From positions 1-62,452 of the forward strand of contig NZ_APMH01000023.1 in NCBI RefSeq assembly GCF_000359585.1: a DNA stretch of 62,452 nt, given 5' to 3'. This stretch comes from Clostridium tyrobutyricum DSM 2637 = ATCC 25755 = JCM 11008 (GTDB taxonomy: Bacteria; Bacillota; Clostridia; Clostridiales; Clostridiaceae). The notes beneath the pieces are model-generated. The model made no database searches. It was not told the origin of the DNA and saw only the letters and a list, made by a program, of their open reading frames with translations. Shown in pieces: positions 28,196 to 39,643 of the stretch (the first letter of the stretch is position 1; each line of letters opens with the position of its first letter). The translations under genes were made by a program, and so were the position numbers.

Positions 28196-28804
28196 CTATT
28201 TATAAAATATTACTGGTATTTTATAAATAGTAAATAAGAGTCCACATATCATAAGTAATTGCTCTATAGCAGACCCAATTTTAGAATTAGTTTTATAAGT
28301 AAATGGAAACTTGACTTTTTTCTTCCTAAAAGGATAAAATAAAGGCACTCCCATATTAGTAAACATGTCGCATATAAGGTGCATTCCATATCCTATCATA
28401 AAATAATATACCAGATAATGTATATTATACATATTACCTATATATCCAGCTACAAAAGAAAATAATGACATTCCCATTAAGCTATGGGTAAGTCCTCCTC
28501 TATGTGAAGATACTGCTATTATAATAAAAACTATACCTAATGCCTTTATTATAGGTTTATCTAAATACAAATAATTGTACCATAAAAGCACTGCACCTAT
28601 GCAGCCATATAGAGTAGCCTTCGTCATTTTATTTTTAAAAGGAAGTATATATTTATTTACTATACTTTTAGGATGATCTATATCCGGCAATATGGATGCA
28701 AATAAAACTACTATCATCCCCAAATAGTTAAATCCTCCCGGGAGAAATTTATAAATGGATAAAAAAGTAATTACTCCCATTCCAGCATGAGTTCTACCTT
28801 TCAT
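28196..28804 (-). CDS. Membrane-bound DUF457 (YdjM-like) metal-dependent hydrolase family protein
   Basis: 202 residues. It shows a starting RTHAGMG motif, LPDIDHPKS near 41-49, SSHRGGLTHSLMG near 105-117 and GYGMHLICDMFTNMG near 138-152. These His/Asp motifs on membrane helices define the DUF457/YdjM family. E. coli YdjM is LexA-regulated; biochemical function is not settled. It lies 37 bp upstream of uvrC on the same strand, so a shared transcript is likely. A perfect 15-bp inverted repeat (28194-28231) spans its last codons and stop. Confidence 0.8.
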   Translation of the reverse strand: MKGRTHAGMGVITFLSIYKFLPGGFNYLGMIVVLFASILPDIDHPKSIVNKYILPFKNKMTKATLYGCIGAVLLWYNYLYLDKPIIKALGIVFIIIAVSSHRGGLTHSLMGMSLFSFVAGYIGNMYNIHYLVYYFMIGYGMHLICDMFTNMGVPLFYPFRKKKVKFPFTYKTNSKIGSAIEQLLMICGLLFTIYKIPVIFYK

Positions 28805-28919
28805 TTTTTCTCCTTTTCATTGAATAAAGTTTAGTATAAGTGAGTATATTATAGCATTAAATTTTATATAATATTACTTTTTTCAACAAAATTTCCCGGG
28901 AAAACACTCGATTATATAA

Positions 28920-30347
28920 TTATCTTCGTAAAGCTGTGCTTATTACCTGTGAAGCTATGGTAGCAGCTGCCTTTCCTCCCTGGCCTCCATTTTCTACAAT
29001 TACTGCAATAGCTACCTGTGGATCATCATATGGTGCAAAACCTATAAACCATGAATGTGGAGGAGATCCTGCTCCCATAACCTGATTATCTGCAGTACCA
29101 GTTTTTCCGGCAACTTCTATTCCATTTATATAAGCTCCTGATCCTGTACCATTATCAACTACTGATTTCATCATATTTTTCATTATATCAGCTGTATTTG
29201 ATGATATAATTTGTCCTGCTGATTCCGGAGATATTGTCTTTACTAGCTTTCCGCTGCTGGTAATTACACTTGTCACAAGATGAGGCTTCATCATTACACC
29301 ATCATTTGCTATAGTACTTGTTACTACTGCCATCTGAAGTGGACTGGCAAGGACACTGCTCTGGCCTATACCGCTTTGAGCTATACTTCCTTTTTCATAA
29401 GACTTTAGTGTAGGAAAATGGCTGGCTTCTACAGGTATCCCATCTGTTGGAATGCTCTTGTTGAAGAAGAACTTCTCTGCAGTATTTTTCAATGTATTAT
29501 TACCAAGATCAAGTGCTAGAGTACCAAAATATACATTACTTGAATGCGTGTATGCTTGATAAAGATTTAAAGTTCCAAGAACTTCTCCATTATAATTATG
29601 AAGTGCATAATCTGGACCTATTTGAACGGAACCTGTATCTTGTATAGTTCTATTCTGTGCATTTGGCATATTCTCAAGTGCACTTATTGCTGTTACTGTT
29701 TTAAATGTAGATCCTGGTGGATACAGCCCTGCAGTAGCTCTATTTAAAAGAGGTCTGCTTGAGTCTTTGTTTATAGCCGACCAACTGTCTTCAAGATTGT
29801 TAGGATCAAAGGATGGTTTTGATACCATGGCAATTACTGCTCCAGTTTTAGGATTCAGAACAACAACAGCTCCTCTATTATCTCCCAAAAGATCATAAGC
29901 CGTTTTTTGAGTTGCCATGTCAAGAGTAGTTTTTACTCCATTTCCAACCTTTTTTTTACTACGCCCTTTATTTAAAATCAGGCTTTTTAAGCTGTCCTTT
30001 ATATCTGTAGTCATGAGATCTGTATCATATTTTCTTTCAAGCCCAGTTATCCCATACTTTTGATCTACATAACCAAGAATATGTGAAAATACTGCCCCTC
30101 CTGTATATTCCCTTTTCTGAGTTTCTGAATTTATAGGCTCGCTTTTAGTCAGAGCATCTCCATTTCTATCATATATAGTTCCCCTGAGTACCTCATTTCT
30201 CCTGATCCATGTTCTCCTGTTATGGCCATTATTTACTACACTGGGACCTACTATCATTTCAAAATAAGTCATATAGGAAACCAATCCTATAAAACATATC
30301 AAAAAAACAAACATTACTTTTTTTATATTATTTAGCGTATTATTCAT
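28920..30347 (-). CDS. Class B penicillin-binding protein (PbpA/PBP2-like transpeptidase)
   Basis: 475 residues: one N-terminal membrane anchor (10-32), a short dimerisation region, and a transpeptidase domain with active-site S213-TFK216, S269-S270-N271 and K415-TG417. It cross-links peptidoglycan outside the membrane and is a beta-lactam target. It is short for a class B PBP, like the PbpA group that pairs with RodA/FtsW and FHA genes. The start is 1 bp after the rodA-like stop, so the two are coupled. Confidence 0.95.
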   Translation of the reverse strand: MNNTLNNIKKVMFVFLICFIGLVSYMTYFEMIVGPSVVNNGHNRRTWIRRNEVLRGTIYDRNGDALTKSEPINSETQKREYTGGAVFSHILGYVDQKYGITGLERKYDTDLMTTDIKDSLKSLILNKGRSKKKVGNGVKTTLDMATQKTAYDLLGDNRGAVVVLNPKTGAVIAMVSKPSFDPNNLEDSWSAINKDSSRPLLNRATAGLYPPGSTFKTVTAISALENMPNAQNRTIQDTGSVQIGPDYALHNYNGEVLGTLNLYQAYTHSSNVYFGTLALDLGNNTLKNTAEKFFFNKSIPTDGIPVEASHFPTLKSYEKGSIAQSGIGQSSVLASPLQMAVVTSTIANDGVMMKPHLVTSVITSSGKLVKTISPESAGQIISSNTADIMKNMMKSVVDNGTGSGAYINGIEVAGKTGTADNQVMGAGSPPHSWFIGFAPYDDPQVAIAVIVENGGQGGKAAATIASQVISTALRR

Positions 30348-30348
30348 A

Positions 30349-31551
30349 CTACCTACCCTCTTCTGATATCTTTTGAATTATACCTAGAGAAAAAAATGTT
30401 ATCAACATGGAACTGCCTCCATAGCTTACAAGTGGTAGAGTTACTCCTGTAAGTGGAATTGCATTCATAACACCTCCAACTATAACCAAAACTTGAGATG
30501 CAATCATAGCACTATATCCTACTGCCAATAGTCTTGAAAATTTATCATTGCAATAAACAGCTGCCCTCATGCATCTATAGAAAAGTAAAAAATACAATAT
30601 TATAATAGCAAATCCCATTAATATACCAAGTTCCTCACATAAAGCTGCAAATATAAAATCTGTAGTGTTTATTGGTACAAATTCTGGATGTCCTAGTCCA
30701 AGTCCAGACCCTGTAAGTCCCCCTGATGCTATAGAAAATAAGGACTGTACCACTTGATAACTCTGGTCACTAACATAAGGCCATGGATTTCTCCATATCA
30801 TTACCCTTAATCTTACATGCCCGAACATATGATAACTTATAACTGCTCCAACTGCTGCCAATAAAAAACAAACTATTACATATCTGAATTTTGATGTAGC
30901 TATGTATAACATAGTTATAGTTATCCCAAAAAATATAAGTGCTGAACCAAGATCCTTTTGAATTACCATAAATCCCAAAGAAATCATTACTACTATACAT
31001 GGAATTATGAGGTTCTTGAAATTTTTGTAATTTTTTAACTCTGCAGCCAGATAAGCCACTAAAAATAATTTACCAAACTCCGAAGGCTGAAATTGCATTC
31101 CACCTATACTAACCCAGTTTTTAGAACCATTTATTTCTGTACCTGCAAAGAATCCCATACCCATAAATATTAAAGTACATATTAAATATATATATTTATA
31201 TTTACTAAAACTTGTTGTATCAGGCATTAAAACTACAATTAATATAAATCCAGTAACTCCAATTGCAAACCATATAATTTGCTTAATTGAAACAGCCGTA
31301 TTTATTCTATACAGCATTACCATACCTATAACCGACAAGATACTTGAAAAAATAAATATATATTTATCTCCATCTGAAAAAAATCTTCTTATTACAAAAT
31401 ATGAATATCCAACTAGCAGACAGATAACAACTGCCATTATCATAGCCCCTTTATCAAAAGGCTGTTTTATTACAGCTAGATTGAAAAAACAAAATAAACA
31501 CAGTAAATATGTATATTTAAGTAATTTTTTCTCATCTCTAGTAGTATCCAA
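30349..31551 (-). CDS. FtsW/RodA/SpoVE family peptidoglycan glycosyltransferase
   Basis: 400 residues with about ten membrane helices. Family landmarks are NGSKNWVSIGGMQFQPSEFGK (150-170) and the C-terminal LPLVSYGGSSML near 373-384. SEDS proteins polymerise glycan strands with a partner class B PBP, here the adjacent gene. Whether it serves elongation or sporulation cannot be told. It sits 52 bp after the FHA gene. Confidence 0.95.
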   Translation of the reverse strand: MDTTRDEKKLLKYTYLLCLFCFFNLAVIKQPFDKGAMIMAVVICLLVGYSYFVIRRFFSDGDKYIFIFSSILSVIGMVMLYRINTAVSIKQIIWFAIGVTGFILIVVLMPDTTSFSKYKYIYLICTLIFMGMGFFAGTEINGSKNWVSIGGMQFQPSEFGKLFLVAYLAAELKNYKNFKNLIIPCIVVMISLGFMVIQKDLGSALIFFGITITMLYIATSKFRYVIVCFLLAAVGAVISYHMFGHVRLRVMIWRNPWPYVSDQSYQVVQSLFSIASGGLTGSGLGLGHPEFVPINTTDFIFAALCEELGILMGFAIIILYFLLFYRCMRAAVYCNDKFSRLLAVGYSAMIASQVLVIVGGVMNAIPLTGVTLPLVSYGGSSMLITFFSLGIIQKISEEGR

Positions 31552-31603
31552 TTACATTCACCACCCTATAAAATATGACTAATAATAATAATACGATACA
31601 CTA

Positions 31604-32041
31604 CTATATAACCTTAAAAGAAGTATTCCCAATTTTTATTTCGTCTCCAGAATTTAGGTATTGGCGCCCATTCAATTTTTTACCGTTTAAAAGAGTACCA
31701 TTAGTACTCCCCAGGTCCTCTATCATGCAATCCTTACCATTCTTAACATATACCCTAGCATGGTGAGACGAGGTATAAGGATCTTCCAATCTCAATAAAT
31801 TATCGTTTTTTCTACCTATGGTTATCTCCTTTCTTATGGGGATAACAGCACCCTTTCTAAGATTAGAATTATTTCCTGGAACTAATACTTCAAGACCAAA
31901 AGATCTTCTATTGGATACTCTTACTCTTTTTCCACCATTTTTTATATCCTTGTACATTATTCTTAGTGCCCAAAATATTATTATATATACTATTCCAATG
32001 ATTACTATTTTAAAAATCAAACTCAATTTACTCAGATCCAT
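31604..32041 (-). CDS. Membrane-anchored FHA-domain protein
   Basis: 145 residues: one N-terminal membrane helix (8-28), a basic linker, and an FHA domain (about 70-140) with ITIGRKNDN, SSHHARV and DLGSTNGTLLNGKKL, the phosphothreonine-binding loop set. FHA proteins next to rodA and pbpA are known in actinobacteria and clostridia, where they may tie wall synthesis to Ser/Thr kinase signals. No kinase gene is present nearby. A GAGG-type site precedes the ATG. Confidence 0.9.
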   Translation of the reverse strand: MDLSKLSLIFKIVIIGIVYIIIFWALRIMYKDIKNGGKRVRVSNRRSFGLEVLVPGNNSNLRKGAVIPIRKEITIGRKNDNLLRLEDPYTSSHHARVYVKNGKDCMIEDLGSTNGTLLNGKKLNGRQYLNSGDEIKIGNTSFKVI

Positions 32042-32066
32042 TTTTACATATCCTCCCCTAAAGATG

Positions 32067-32104
32067 AAAAGATTAGCATTATGAATCTAATTACGCTAAT
32101 CTTT
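32067..32104 (-). terminator. Terminator after uvrA
   Basis: Minus-strand stem AAAGATTAGC / GCTAATCTTT followed by TCATC, starting 8 nt past the uvrA stop codon. The T tract is short, so some readthrough into the FHA-rodA-pbpA set is possible. Confidence 0.7.
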
Positions 32105-32111
32105 ATGTAGA

Positions 32112-34934
32112 TTATAACATCTTTTTTAAATATTGTCCTGTATAAGATGTTTTATCTAGGGCTATTTTTTCAGGTGTACCTACGCACAATACCTTGCCAC
32201 CATTTTCACCGCCTTCCGGTCCAAGATCTATAATATAATCTGCACATTTTATAACATCCAGATTATGCTCTATTACTACAACTGTGTTACCTGTATCTAC
32301 AATTCTTTGCAGTATATCTACAAGTCTTTTTACATCATCTATATGAAGGCCTGTAGTGGGTTCATCCAATATATAAAGCGTTTTTCCAGTACTCCTCTTT
32401 GAGAGTTCATAAGCAAGTTTAATTCTTTGAGCTTCTCCACCAGACAACTGTGTAGATGGCTGACCCAATTTAATATATCCAAGTCCTACATCCATTAAAG
32501 TTTGAAGTTTATTCTCTATTCTAGGTATATTTTTGAAAAAAATCACGGCTTCTTCTACAGTCATATTTAAAATATCATCTATATTTTTACCCTTGTATTT
32601 TACTTCTAGAGTTTCCCTGTTATATCTCTTGCCCTTGCATACTTCACATGGAACATATACATCAGATAAAAATTGCATTTCAATCTTTATTATACCGTCT
32701 CCTCTACAAGCTTCACATCTGCCACCTTTTACATTAAAGCTAAATCTTCCAGGCTTATATCCCCTCATCTTTGCTTCAGAAGTATTTGAAAATACCTCTC
32801 TTATTATGTCAAATACTCCCGTATATGTGGCAGGATTTGACCTAGGTGTTCTTCCTATAGGACTTTGATTTATATCTATAATCTTATCTATATTTTCTAT
32901 TCCAAGTATACTTTTATGCTTCCCGGGATTATCTTTAGAACCATTTATACTCTTATTAAGTCCCTTATAAAGTATTTCATTCACAAGGGTACTTTTCCCA
33001 GATCCTGATACTCCCGTTATACAGTTAAAAATCCCAAGAGGAAATTTCACATTTATATTTTTTAGGTTGTTTTCAGATGCATCTATTATATTTATATATT
33101 TTCCATTTCCAGTTCTTCTATTCTTAGGCACTTCTATCTTCTTTTTTCCACTTAAATATTGACCCGTTAGAGATCTATCACTTTTCATTATATCATTTAT
33201 AGTACCTTGAGCAACTATTTCTCCGCCATGTTCCCCTGCTCCAGGACCTACATCCACTATATAATCAGAAGCCTTCATTGTATCTTCATCATGTTCTACA
33301 ACCACTAAAGTATTGCCTATATCCCTGAGATGTTTTAATGTCTCAATAAGTCTGTCATTATCTCTTTGATGAAGTCCTATACTTGGTTCATCCAATATAT
33401 AAAGCACCCCAACAAGACCTGAACCTATTTGCGTAGCCAATCTAATTCTCTGTGATTCGCCGCCGGAAAGCGTACCTGATGATCTAGCCAAACTAAGGTA
33501 ATCAAGACCTACATCTATTAGGAATTTAAGTCTGCCTTTTATTTCTTTTAAAACTTGGTCTCCTATTAATTTATGTTTTTCAGAAAGATTAAGGGTATTT
33601 AAAAATTTGAGTTCATCTTTTATAGGCATACTACAAAAATCATATATATTCTTTCCTCCTACAGTAATTGATAGAGCCTCTCTTTTTAATCTAGCCCCCT
33701 TGCAGCCAGGACATGGATTATTGTTCATATAATTTTCTATTGCATTTTTTATATAGTCAGAATTGGTTTCAATATACCTGCGTTTCAAGTTATTTATTAT
33801 CCCTTCAAATGCATGATTAAACTCCATTAATCTGCCTTGTTTTTCATACTTTACCTTTATACTGTCACCTTTTAATCCATAAAGTAAAATATCCAGTATC
33901 TTATCACTGAGTTTTTCTACCGGAGTATCTAATCTAAATTTATATTTTTCTGAAAGGGCCCTGAGTATGCTAAAAGTCCATGAATCCTCTTTTAAACTCC
34001 CTTCTCCCCATGGAAGAATTGCCCCGTCAACTATGCTCTTGGTCCTATCTGGTATAACTAAATCTTCATCAATTTCTAAAAGAGTTCCAAGCCCATCACA
34101 TGTATCGCATTTTCCAAATGGGGAATTAAAGGAAAAAGTTCTGGGTGTAATCTCTCCAATGCTTATTCCACAATGTATACAGGAAAATTTTTCACTAAAA
34201 AGTATGTCCTTTCCACCCACTACATTTATAATAACTACTCCATCTGACAATTTAAGAGACGTTTCTATGGAATCAGTTAATCTGCTTCTTATTTCATCCT
34301 TTACTATAAGTCTATCCACTACAACTTCTATAGTATGTTTCTTATTCTTTTCCAAATTTATCGTTTCATCTTCCAGATCTACTATTTTTCCATCAACCCT
34401 GGCTCTAACATATCCATTCTTTTTTATATTTTCAATTATTTTCACATGCTGACCTTTACGCCCATTTATCAATGGCGCAAGCACTTGTATTTTAGTTCTA
34501 TCAGGCATGGATAGCACATTGTCAACCATCTGATCTATAGTCTGCTGAGTTATTTCCCTGCCACATTTAGGACAGTGAGGTATTCCTATCCTAGCATACA
34601 ACAACCTTAGATAATCATATATCTCAGTAACTGTTCCTACTGTAGAACGAGGATTTTTACTTGTAGTTTTTTGATCAATGGATATTGCAGGAGACAAACC
34701 TTCTATATATTCTACATCAGGTTTATTCATTTGGCCTAAAAATTGCCTGGCATAAGCTGATAGGGATTCCATATATCTTCTCTGTCCCTCTGCATATAGA
34801 GTATCAAATGCAAGAGAAGATTTACCTGATCCTGAAAGCCCTGTAAAAACTACCAACTTATCTCGTGGTATAGTTAAATCTACATTTTTCAAATTGTGAA
34901 CTTTAGCACCTTTTATAATTATGCTGTCCCTCAT
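32112..34934 (-). CDS. uvrA: Excinuclease ABC subunit A
   Basis: 940 residues, normal length. Two ABC ATPase modules: Walker [10 protein letters not shown] (31-39) with [12 protein letters not shown], and GVSGSGKST near 640 with [12 protein letters not shown]. Zinc-binding pairs CPKCG near 119, CIHCG near 252, CEACRGDG near 736 and CEVCKG near 760 are present. UvrA finds helix-distorting damage and loads UvrB. It is 25 bp after uvrB, as in other Firmicutes. Confidence 0.98.
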   Translation of the reverse strand: MRDSIIIKGAKVHNLKNVDLTIPRDKLVVFTGLSGSGKSSLAFDTLYAEGQRRYMESLSAYARQFLGQMNKPDVEYIEGLSPAISIDQKTTSKNPRSTVGTVTEIYDYLRLLYARIGIPHCPKCGREITQQTIDQMVDNVLSMPDRTKIQVLAPLINGRKGQHVKIIENIKKNGYVRARVDGKIVDLEDETINLEKNKKHTIEVVVDRLIVKDEIRSRLTDSIETSLKLSDGVVIINVVGGKDILFSEKFSCIHCGISIGEITPRTFSFNSPFGKCDTCDGLGTLLEIDEDLVIPDRTKSIVDGAILPWGEGSLKEDSWTFSILRALSEKYKFRLDTPVEKLSDKILDILLYGLKGDSIKVKYEKQGRLMEFNHAFEGIINNLKRRYIETNSDYIKNAIENYMNNNPCPGCKGARLKREALSITVGGKNIYDFCSMPIKDELKFLNTLNLSEKHKLIGDQVLKEIKGRLKFLIDVGLDYLSLARSSGTLSGGESQRIRLATQIGSGLVGVLYILDEPSIGLHQRDNDRLIETLKHLRDIGNTLVVVEHDEDTMKASDYIVDVGPGAGEHGGEIVAQGTINDIMKSDRSLTGQYLSGKKKIEVPKNRRTGNGKYINIIDASENNLKNINVKFPLGIFNCITGVSGSGKSTLVNEILYKGLNKSINGSKDNPGKHKSILGIENIDKIIDINQSPIGRTPRSNPATYTGVFDIIREVFSNTSEAKMRGYKPGRFSFNVKGGRCEACRGDGIIKIEMQFLSDVYVPCEVCKGKRYNRETLEVKYKGKNIDDILNMTVEEAVIFFKNIPRIENKLQTLMDVGLGYIKLGQPSTQLSGGEAQRIKLAYELSKRSTGKTLYILDEPTTGLHIDDVKRLVDILQRIVDTGNTVVVIEHNLDVIKCADYIIDLGPEGGENGGKVLCVGTPEKIALDKTSYTGQYLKKML

Positions 34935-34959
34935 AATTCTAACTCCTTAGTATATAAAT

Positions 34960-36948
34960 CTATTTTATCTTCTTTTTCTCTTTTTGTAGCTTTAGTATTA
35001 TGTCTCTAAGTACAGCTGCCTCCTCAAATCTTAATTCTTTTGCAGCTTGCCTCATCTGTTTTTCATTACTTTCTATTAATTTATCTATATCTTTATTATT
35101 TCCAATAATAGCTTCATCTAATGTATTATATTCTTCTTTTTTTTCTAAAACTGTAGTAGCCTCAATTACATCCCTAATTCCTTTATTTATAGTTTTAGGC
35201 ACTATTCCATGCTTATGATTATAATCCATTTGTACTTTTCTTCTTCTTTCTGTTTCCGTTATAGCTTTATTCATGGAATCAGTAATTCTATCAGCATACA
35301 TTATAACCTTGCTTTCAGAATTTCTAGCTGCCCTGCCTATAGTTTGTATAAGTGATCGCTCCGACCTTAAAAAGCCCTCTTTGTCTGCATCCAATATGGC
35401 AACCAGTGCTACTTCTGGTATATCTAGACCTTCCCTTAAAAGATTTATTCCAACAAGTACATCGAATTCACCTTTTCTAAGATCTCTAATTATTTTCATT
35501 CTCTCTATAGTAACTATGCCTGAATGCATATACCTGGCCCTTATATTCATATCTTTAAAATAATCAGTAAGATCCTCTGCCATCTTTTTTGTAAGAGTAG
35601 TTACAAGAATCCTGAAACCTCTTTTTATTGTCTCGTTTATACTGGAATATAAATCATCTATTTGTCCTTTGACAGGCTTAACTACAATCTCGGGATCTAA
35701 TAATCCTGTAGGTCTCAATATTTGTTCTGCAGTATTTTGGGAATGACAGATTTCATAATCTGATGGAGTAGCACTTACAAACACCACTTGATTTATTTTT
35801 TTTTCAAATTCCTCAAATTTTAACGGTCGGTTGTCAAAAGCCGATGGAAGTCTAAACCCATAATCAACCAAAGATTGTTTTCTTGATCTATCTCCTGCAT
35901 ACATGGCTTTTACCTGAGGCAGTGTAACATGACTTTCATCTATAAACAGCAAAAAATTCTTTGGAAAATAATCTATTAGAGTTTGAGGGGGAGAGCCTTT
36001 CGCTCTTCCATCTAATATTCTGGAGTAATTTTCAATTCCACTGCAATAACCAACTTCTCTCATCATCTCTATGTCAAAATTAGTTCTCTGCTTTATTCTT
36101 TGAGCTTCAAGGAGTTTATCTTGGGCAGTGAGGTCATTTAATCTGTTCTCCAATTCCTCTTCTATTTTAGATATAGCTATCTCAAGTTTCTCCTTAGAAG
36201 TAGCAAAATGAGAGGCTGGGAATATGGACACATGTTTTCTAATTCCCATAGTTTCACCTGTTAAAGCATCAAATTCTTTTATTCTGTCAATTTCATCGCC
36301 AAAAAATTCTACTTTTATAGCATGACTTGTAGATGAAGCTGGAAATATATCCAAGGTATCCCCTTTTACTCTAAAAGTTCCCCTGACAAAGTTTATGTCA
36401 TTTCTCTCATATTGTATTTCTACTAATTTCTTAATTATTTCATCCCGGTCTTTTATCATTCCCGGTCTTAAGGAGATAGTAAGTTTTTTATACTCTTCTG
36501 GATTTCCAAGACCATATATGCATGATACAGATGCAACTACAATTACATCTTTTCTCTCAAGAAGAGCTGAAGTTGCTGAATGTCTAAGTTTATCTATTTC
36601 ATCATTTATAGAAGCATCTTTTTCAATATATGTATCGGTTTGGGGAACATAAGCCTCTGGTTGATAGTAATCATAGTAAGAAACAAAATATTCCACACTG
36701 TTTTCTGGAAAAAACTCTTTAAATTCAGAACACAACTGAGCCGCTAATGTCTTGTTATGTGCAAGTACAAGAGTTGGCTTTTGTATTCTTTGTATTATAT
36801 TTGCCATAGTAAAGGTCTTTCCTGAACCAGTTACACCAAGGAGGGTTTGAAATCTATCTCCTTTTTCTATACCCTTACTTATACTATCTATAGCTTGAGG
36901 TTGATCACCTTTAGGTTTAAATTTAGAATGTATTTTGAAAACTCCCAT
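34960..36948 (-). CDS. uvrB: Excinuclease ABC subunit B
   Basis: 662 residues. Walker [11 protein letters not shown] (39-48), the Y-rich beta-hairpin [10 protein letters not shown] near 91, DESH in [11 protein letters not shown] near 340, helicase motifs V-VI ([19 protein letters not shown]), and a C-terminal UVR motif ([13 protein letters not shown]) that contacts UvrC. It starts 3 bp after the MinJ-like gene stop, so it is translationally linked to it. No LexA-type site was found directly upstream. Confidence 0.98.
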   Translation of the reverse strand: MGVFKIHSKFKPKGDQPQAIDSISKGIEKGDRFQTLLGVTGSGKTFTMANIIQRIQKPTLVLAHNKTLAAQLCSEFKEFFPENSVEYFVSYYDYYQPEAYVPQTDTYIEKDASINDEIDKLRHSATSALLERKDVIVVASVSCIYGLGNPEEYKKLTISLRPGMIKDRDEIIKKLVEIQYERNDINFVRGTFRVKGDTLDIFPASSTSHAIKVEFFGDEIDRIKEFDALTGETMGIRKHVSIFPASHFATSKEKLEIAISKIEEELENRLNDLTAQDKLLEAQRIKQRTNFDIEMMREVGYCSGIENYSRILDGRAKGSPPQTLIDYFPKNFLLFIDESHVTLPQVKAMYAGDRSRKQSLVDYGFRLPSAFDNRPLKFEEFEKKINQVVFVSATPSDYEICHSQNTAEQILRPTGLLDPEIVVKPVKGQIDDLYSSINETIKRGFRILVTTLTKKMAEDLTDYFKDMNIRARYMHSGIVTIERMKIIRDLRKGEFDVLVGINLLREGLDIPEVALVAILDADKEGFLRSERSLIQTIGRAARNSESKVIMYADRITDSMNKAITETERRRKVQMDYNHKHGIVPKTINKGIRDVIEATTVLEKKEEYNTLDEAIIGNNKDIDKLIESNEKQMRQAAKELRFEEAAVLRDIILKLQKEKKKIK

Positions 36949-36951
36949 TTT

Positions 36952-38253
36952 CTAATCATCCTTATCCTTGTTTTTATTTTTAACTTTATTAAGTACATCT
37001 GAAAACTTATCTTTATTCAATTTTATTATCGTGCTATCTTTGGGCACATTTCTAGGTACAAATACTATTCCAAGTCTTCTATTTTCATTCATCTTATTAT
37101 AACTTACTTGTTCAAGTTTTCCAGTTACTCTCTTAATTTTAAACCATATAAAATTTGAGCACTTTCTAGCTATCTCAGTTATTTTTTCTTCATTTTCAAT
37201 TTTTTGACTGTTTATCTCAACTAGTAAATCACCACTTTTTATTCCCATTTCATTGGCTGGGGAATTTGGCGCTACAGCAAGAACCATAATTCCCTCATCA
37301 CTGCTTATATATTTAGGTTTTCCAACAGTTTCTATATATCTTTGTATAAATATCATACCCTCATGAGCAAGTGGAGCAAATACTATAACAAATAATTTTA
37401 AAAATAAATTTATATTTGCAAATTGTGCTAAAACAAATAACAGAACACTATAAACTATTATAAACATACCGGACATAAAAGTTTTTTCTTTAACATTTCT
37501 TGTGAAAGTCACTGAACTATATCCGATTACCGCATAAAATGGCATTAATGTAAGTACTGCCGTCTTCAATAAATTTACATTAGTTATTTGGTTCTTTAAA
37601 ATTGGCCACCAATTTGGAGTATATAATTGTACATATGAAGCCGTATCCGGTTTAGACTGGAGAATAAAAAATATAGCTATAGGAATTAGCCAATACCTCT
37701 GGAGTGCAAATCCTCCAACTATTCTTCCCGATTTATTTGTAAAAACTGGTATACTTCCTTTTTTGCCATCAATTACAACAAGTATACCTTCTACAAAATG
37801 GAGTATAGCAACCATACTCATAAGTGATACTATGTCTATTTTCAAAAAATCCAAACCTGACATATTGAAGTGCATGGAAACTATATTTAATAAAATGCTT
37901 ATAAATCCAATTAATGCCCCAGAATAAGAAAAACATATAAATCTAGGATTAAAAAACATAAAGACTATAGAAGCTAAAAAGATCAACTCCACTGAAGAAT
38001 TATTATTAAATGTAATTCCCAAATAAGACATTATAACACTTGCCAAAGTTCCTGCAAAAATTCCTATTACAATTTGAGATATAGTAAGTTCAAGTGTAGT
38101 ATTAATTTTTTCCCCTATTATCATCTTTTGCATCAACACAATCTTGCTATTTTTTCTATATAGCACAAAAGCTAGTATAGCTAAAAGCACTATAAAATAA
38201 AAATTTGTAAGTGCATAAGCTATAGCTTTTAGTGTGTAAACCAACATATTCAT
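36952..38253 (-). CDS. PDZ-domain membrane protein, MinJ-like
   Basis: 433 residues with about nine membrane segments (residues 8-310) and a C-terminal PDZ domain (about 330-400; GIMVLAVAPNSPANEMGIKSGDLLVEINSQKI). Architecture and position (after ctp, before uvrB) match Bacillus MinJ, which bridges DivIVA to MinD at poles and septa. Sequence alone does not show that binding. The C-tail is rich in Lys/Asn. Co-transcription with ctp (37 bp gap) and uvrBA is likely. Confidence 0.82.
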   Translation of the reverse strand: MNMLVYTLKAIAYALTNFYFIVLLAILAFVLYRKNSKIVLMQKMIIGEKINTTLELTISQIVIGIFAGTLASVIMSYLGITFNNNSSVELIFLASIVFMFFNPRFICFSYSGALIGFISILLNIVSMHFNMSGLDFLKIDIVSLMSMVAILHFVEGILVVIDGKKGSIPVFTNKSGRIVGGFALQRYWLIPIAIFFILQSKPDTASYVQLYTPNWWPILKNQITNVNLLKTAVLTLMPFYAVIGYSSVTFTRNVKEKTFMSGMFIIVYSVLLFVLAQFANINLFLKLFVIVFAPLAHEGMIFIQRYIETVGKPKYISSDEGIMVLAVAPNSPANEMGIKSGDLLVEINSQKIENEEKITEIARKCSNFIWFKIKRVTGKLEQVSYNKMNENRRLGIVFVPRNVPKDSTIIKLNKDKFSDVLNKVKNKNKDKDD

Positions 38254-38290
38254 TAAAAGTTAATACCCCTTTTCCTCAAATTAAAATTTA

Positions 38291-39466
38291 CTATTTAATT
38301 TTACTCTCTGCAATCTGCAATGCCTTTATAAATTGAGGATCTGAGTTTCTATCATATGGCTTGTTTTTTAAACTGTCAGGATATACTACTTGAACATTCG
38401 GTTTTATTCCCTTCTTGTGTATATTTTCACCACTTGGAGTATAATATTTTGATATGGTGACCTTTAAGGCAGTTCCTTCTCCAGTATCAAACATAGTTTG
38501 AACTACACCTTTTCCAAAAGTTTTTTCTCCAACTAAAGTTCCTAATTTATAATCCCTAATTGCTCCAGAAAATATCTCCGATGCACTGGCAGAATTTCCA
38601 TTTGTAAGTACAGTAATAGGCATATTATAAAAATTGCCACCTTCAGATTTATACTCTTTTTTATTATTATATTTATCTATTGTAGAAACTACTACTTTAC
38701 CACTAGGCAAGAAATTAGATACCATTGATACACACTGATCCAGTACACCTCCTGGATTATCCCTCAAATCTATAATTAAAGATTTCATGCCTTTGCTCTT
38801 TAACAATGTCAATTCTTTTTTAAAGTTTTTAGCTGTATTTTCATCAAACATGGATACTTGAATATATCCAACATTATTGTCTACAATCTCTCCAGTTACA
38901 GTTACCATATTCACTTTGGCCCTCTTTACCTTAACATCAAAGCTGCCTTTATTTTTTCTGAAAATTGTAAGCTTGACTTCTGTTCCCTCTTTTCCCTTCA
39001 TTATAGAAACAGCTTTTTCAAGCTCATTTCCATTAACTTCAATTCCATTGACTTTTTCAATTATATCATTGGTCATCAATCCAGCTTTTTTAGAAGGAGA
39101 ATCTTCAAATACCTGCTGTATTTGTATCTTATTATCCTTTGAAGCAACCTGTATTCCAATTCCACTATAATTCCCTTCAGTTTCAGTATTAAAGTCATTA
39201 AATTCTTTTTTATTCATAAATACAGTATACGGATCTTTTAATGATGATGTCATTCCTTTTAATGCACCCTCCAAAAGAACACTATCATCTATCTTGCCAT
39301 CATAATATTTATACAGTGTATTTCTAACTTCAAATATCTTTTCAAATTTACTTATTGCATTTCCCTCTCTGATTTGCCAAAAACTATAAGTTCCAAACAT
39401 AGTGGCTATATTAGTAGCAATTATAATAAATACTATCCCCAATATCCACTTTTTCTTTTTATTCAA
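38291..39466 (-). CDS. Carboxyl-terminal processing peptidase (S41), CtpB-like
   Basis: 391 residues from a TTG start with AGAGGTG upstream. An N-terminal signal anchor (8-28) precedes a PDZ domain at about 95-170 (SPSKKAGLMTNDIIEKVNG) and the S41 domain. The catalytic Ser is in NGNSASASEIFSGA near 295 and the Lys in GEKTFGKGVVQ near 320. In Bacillus CtpB cleaves SpoIVFA during sporulation and its gene also lies between ftsX and minJ. It has no partner cleavage target in view. Confidence 0.93.
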   Translation of the reverse strand: MNKKKKWILGIVFIIIATNIATMFGTYSFWQIREGNAISKFEKIFEVRNTLYKYYDGKIDDSVLLEGALKGMTSSLKDPYTVFMNKKEFNDFNTETEGNYSGIGIQVASKDNKIQIQQVFEDSPSKKAGLMTNDIIEKVNGIEVNGNELEKAVSIMKGKEGTEVKLTIFRKNKGSFDVKVKRAKVNMVTVTGEIVDNNVGYIQVSMFDENTAKNFKKELTLLKSKGMKSLIIDLRDNPGGVLDQCVSMVSNFLPSGKVVVSTIDKYNNKKEYKSEGGNFYNMPITVLTNGNSASASEIFSGAIRDYKLGTLVGEKTFGKGVVQTMFDTGEGTALKVTISKYYTPSGENIHKKGIKPNVQVVYPDSLKNKPYDRNSDPQFIKALQIAESKIK

Positions 39467-39594
39467 GCTATCTTCACCTCTTTTAATAACATTTAAGCAT
39501 ATAAAAAACTGTCTTATATTAGTATTTATGTAGATATGAAATAATTATAACACTAAAAAAATATAAATATACAAAATTACCTAAAATGTTTTTC

Positions 39595-39628
39595 TATAAA
39601 ACTGGCATGCAGATAACTGCATGCCAGT
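39595..39628 (-). terminator. Terminator after ftsX
   Basis: Perfect 12-bp stem ACTGGCATGCAG / CTGCATGCCAGT with a four-base loop, then TTTATAG. It separates ftsEX from the ctp-minJ-uvrBA unit. Confidence 0.8.
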
Positions 39629-39643
39629 ACTTAAAATCATAGA

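Noticed and set aside
28892-28903. TTTCCCGGGAAA palindrome after the penicillin-binding protein gene
   Set aside because: As RNA it leaves only about a 4-bp stem once a loop is allowed, and the T run is interrupted.
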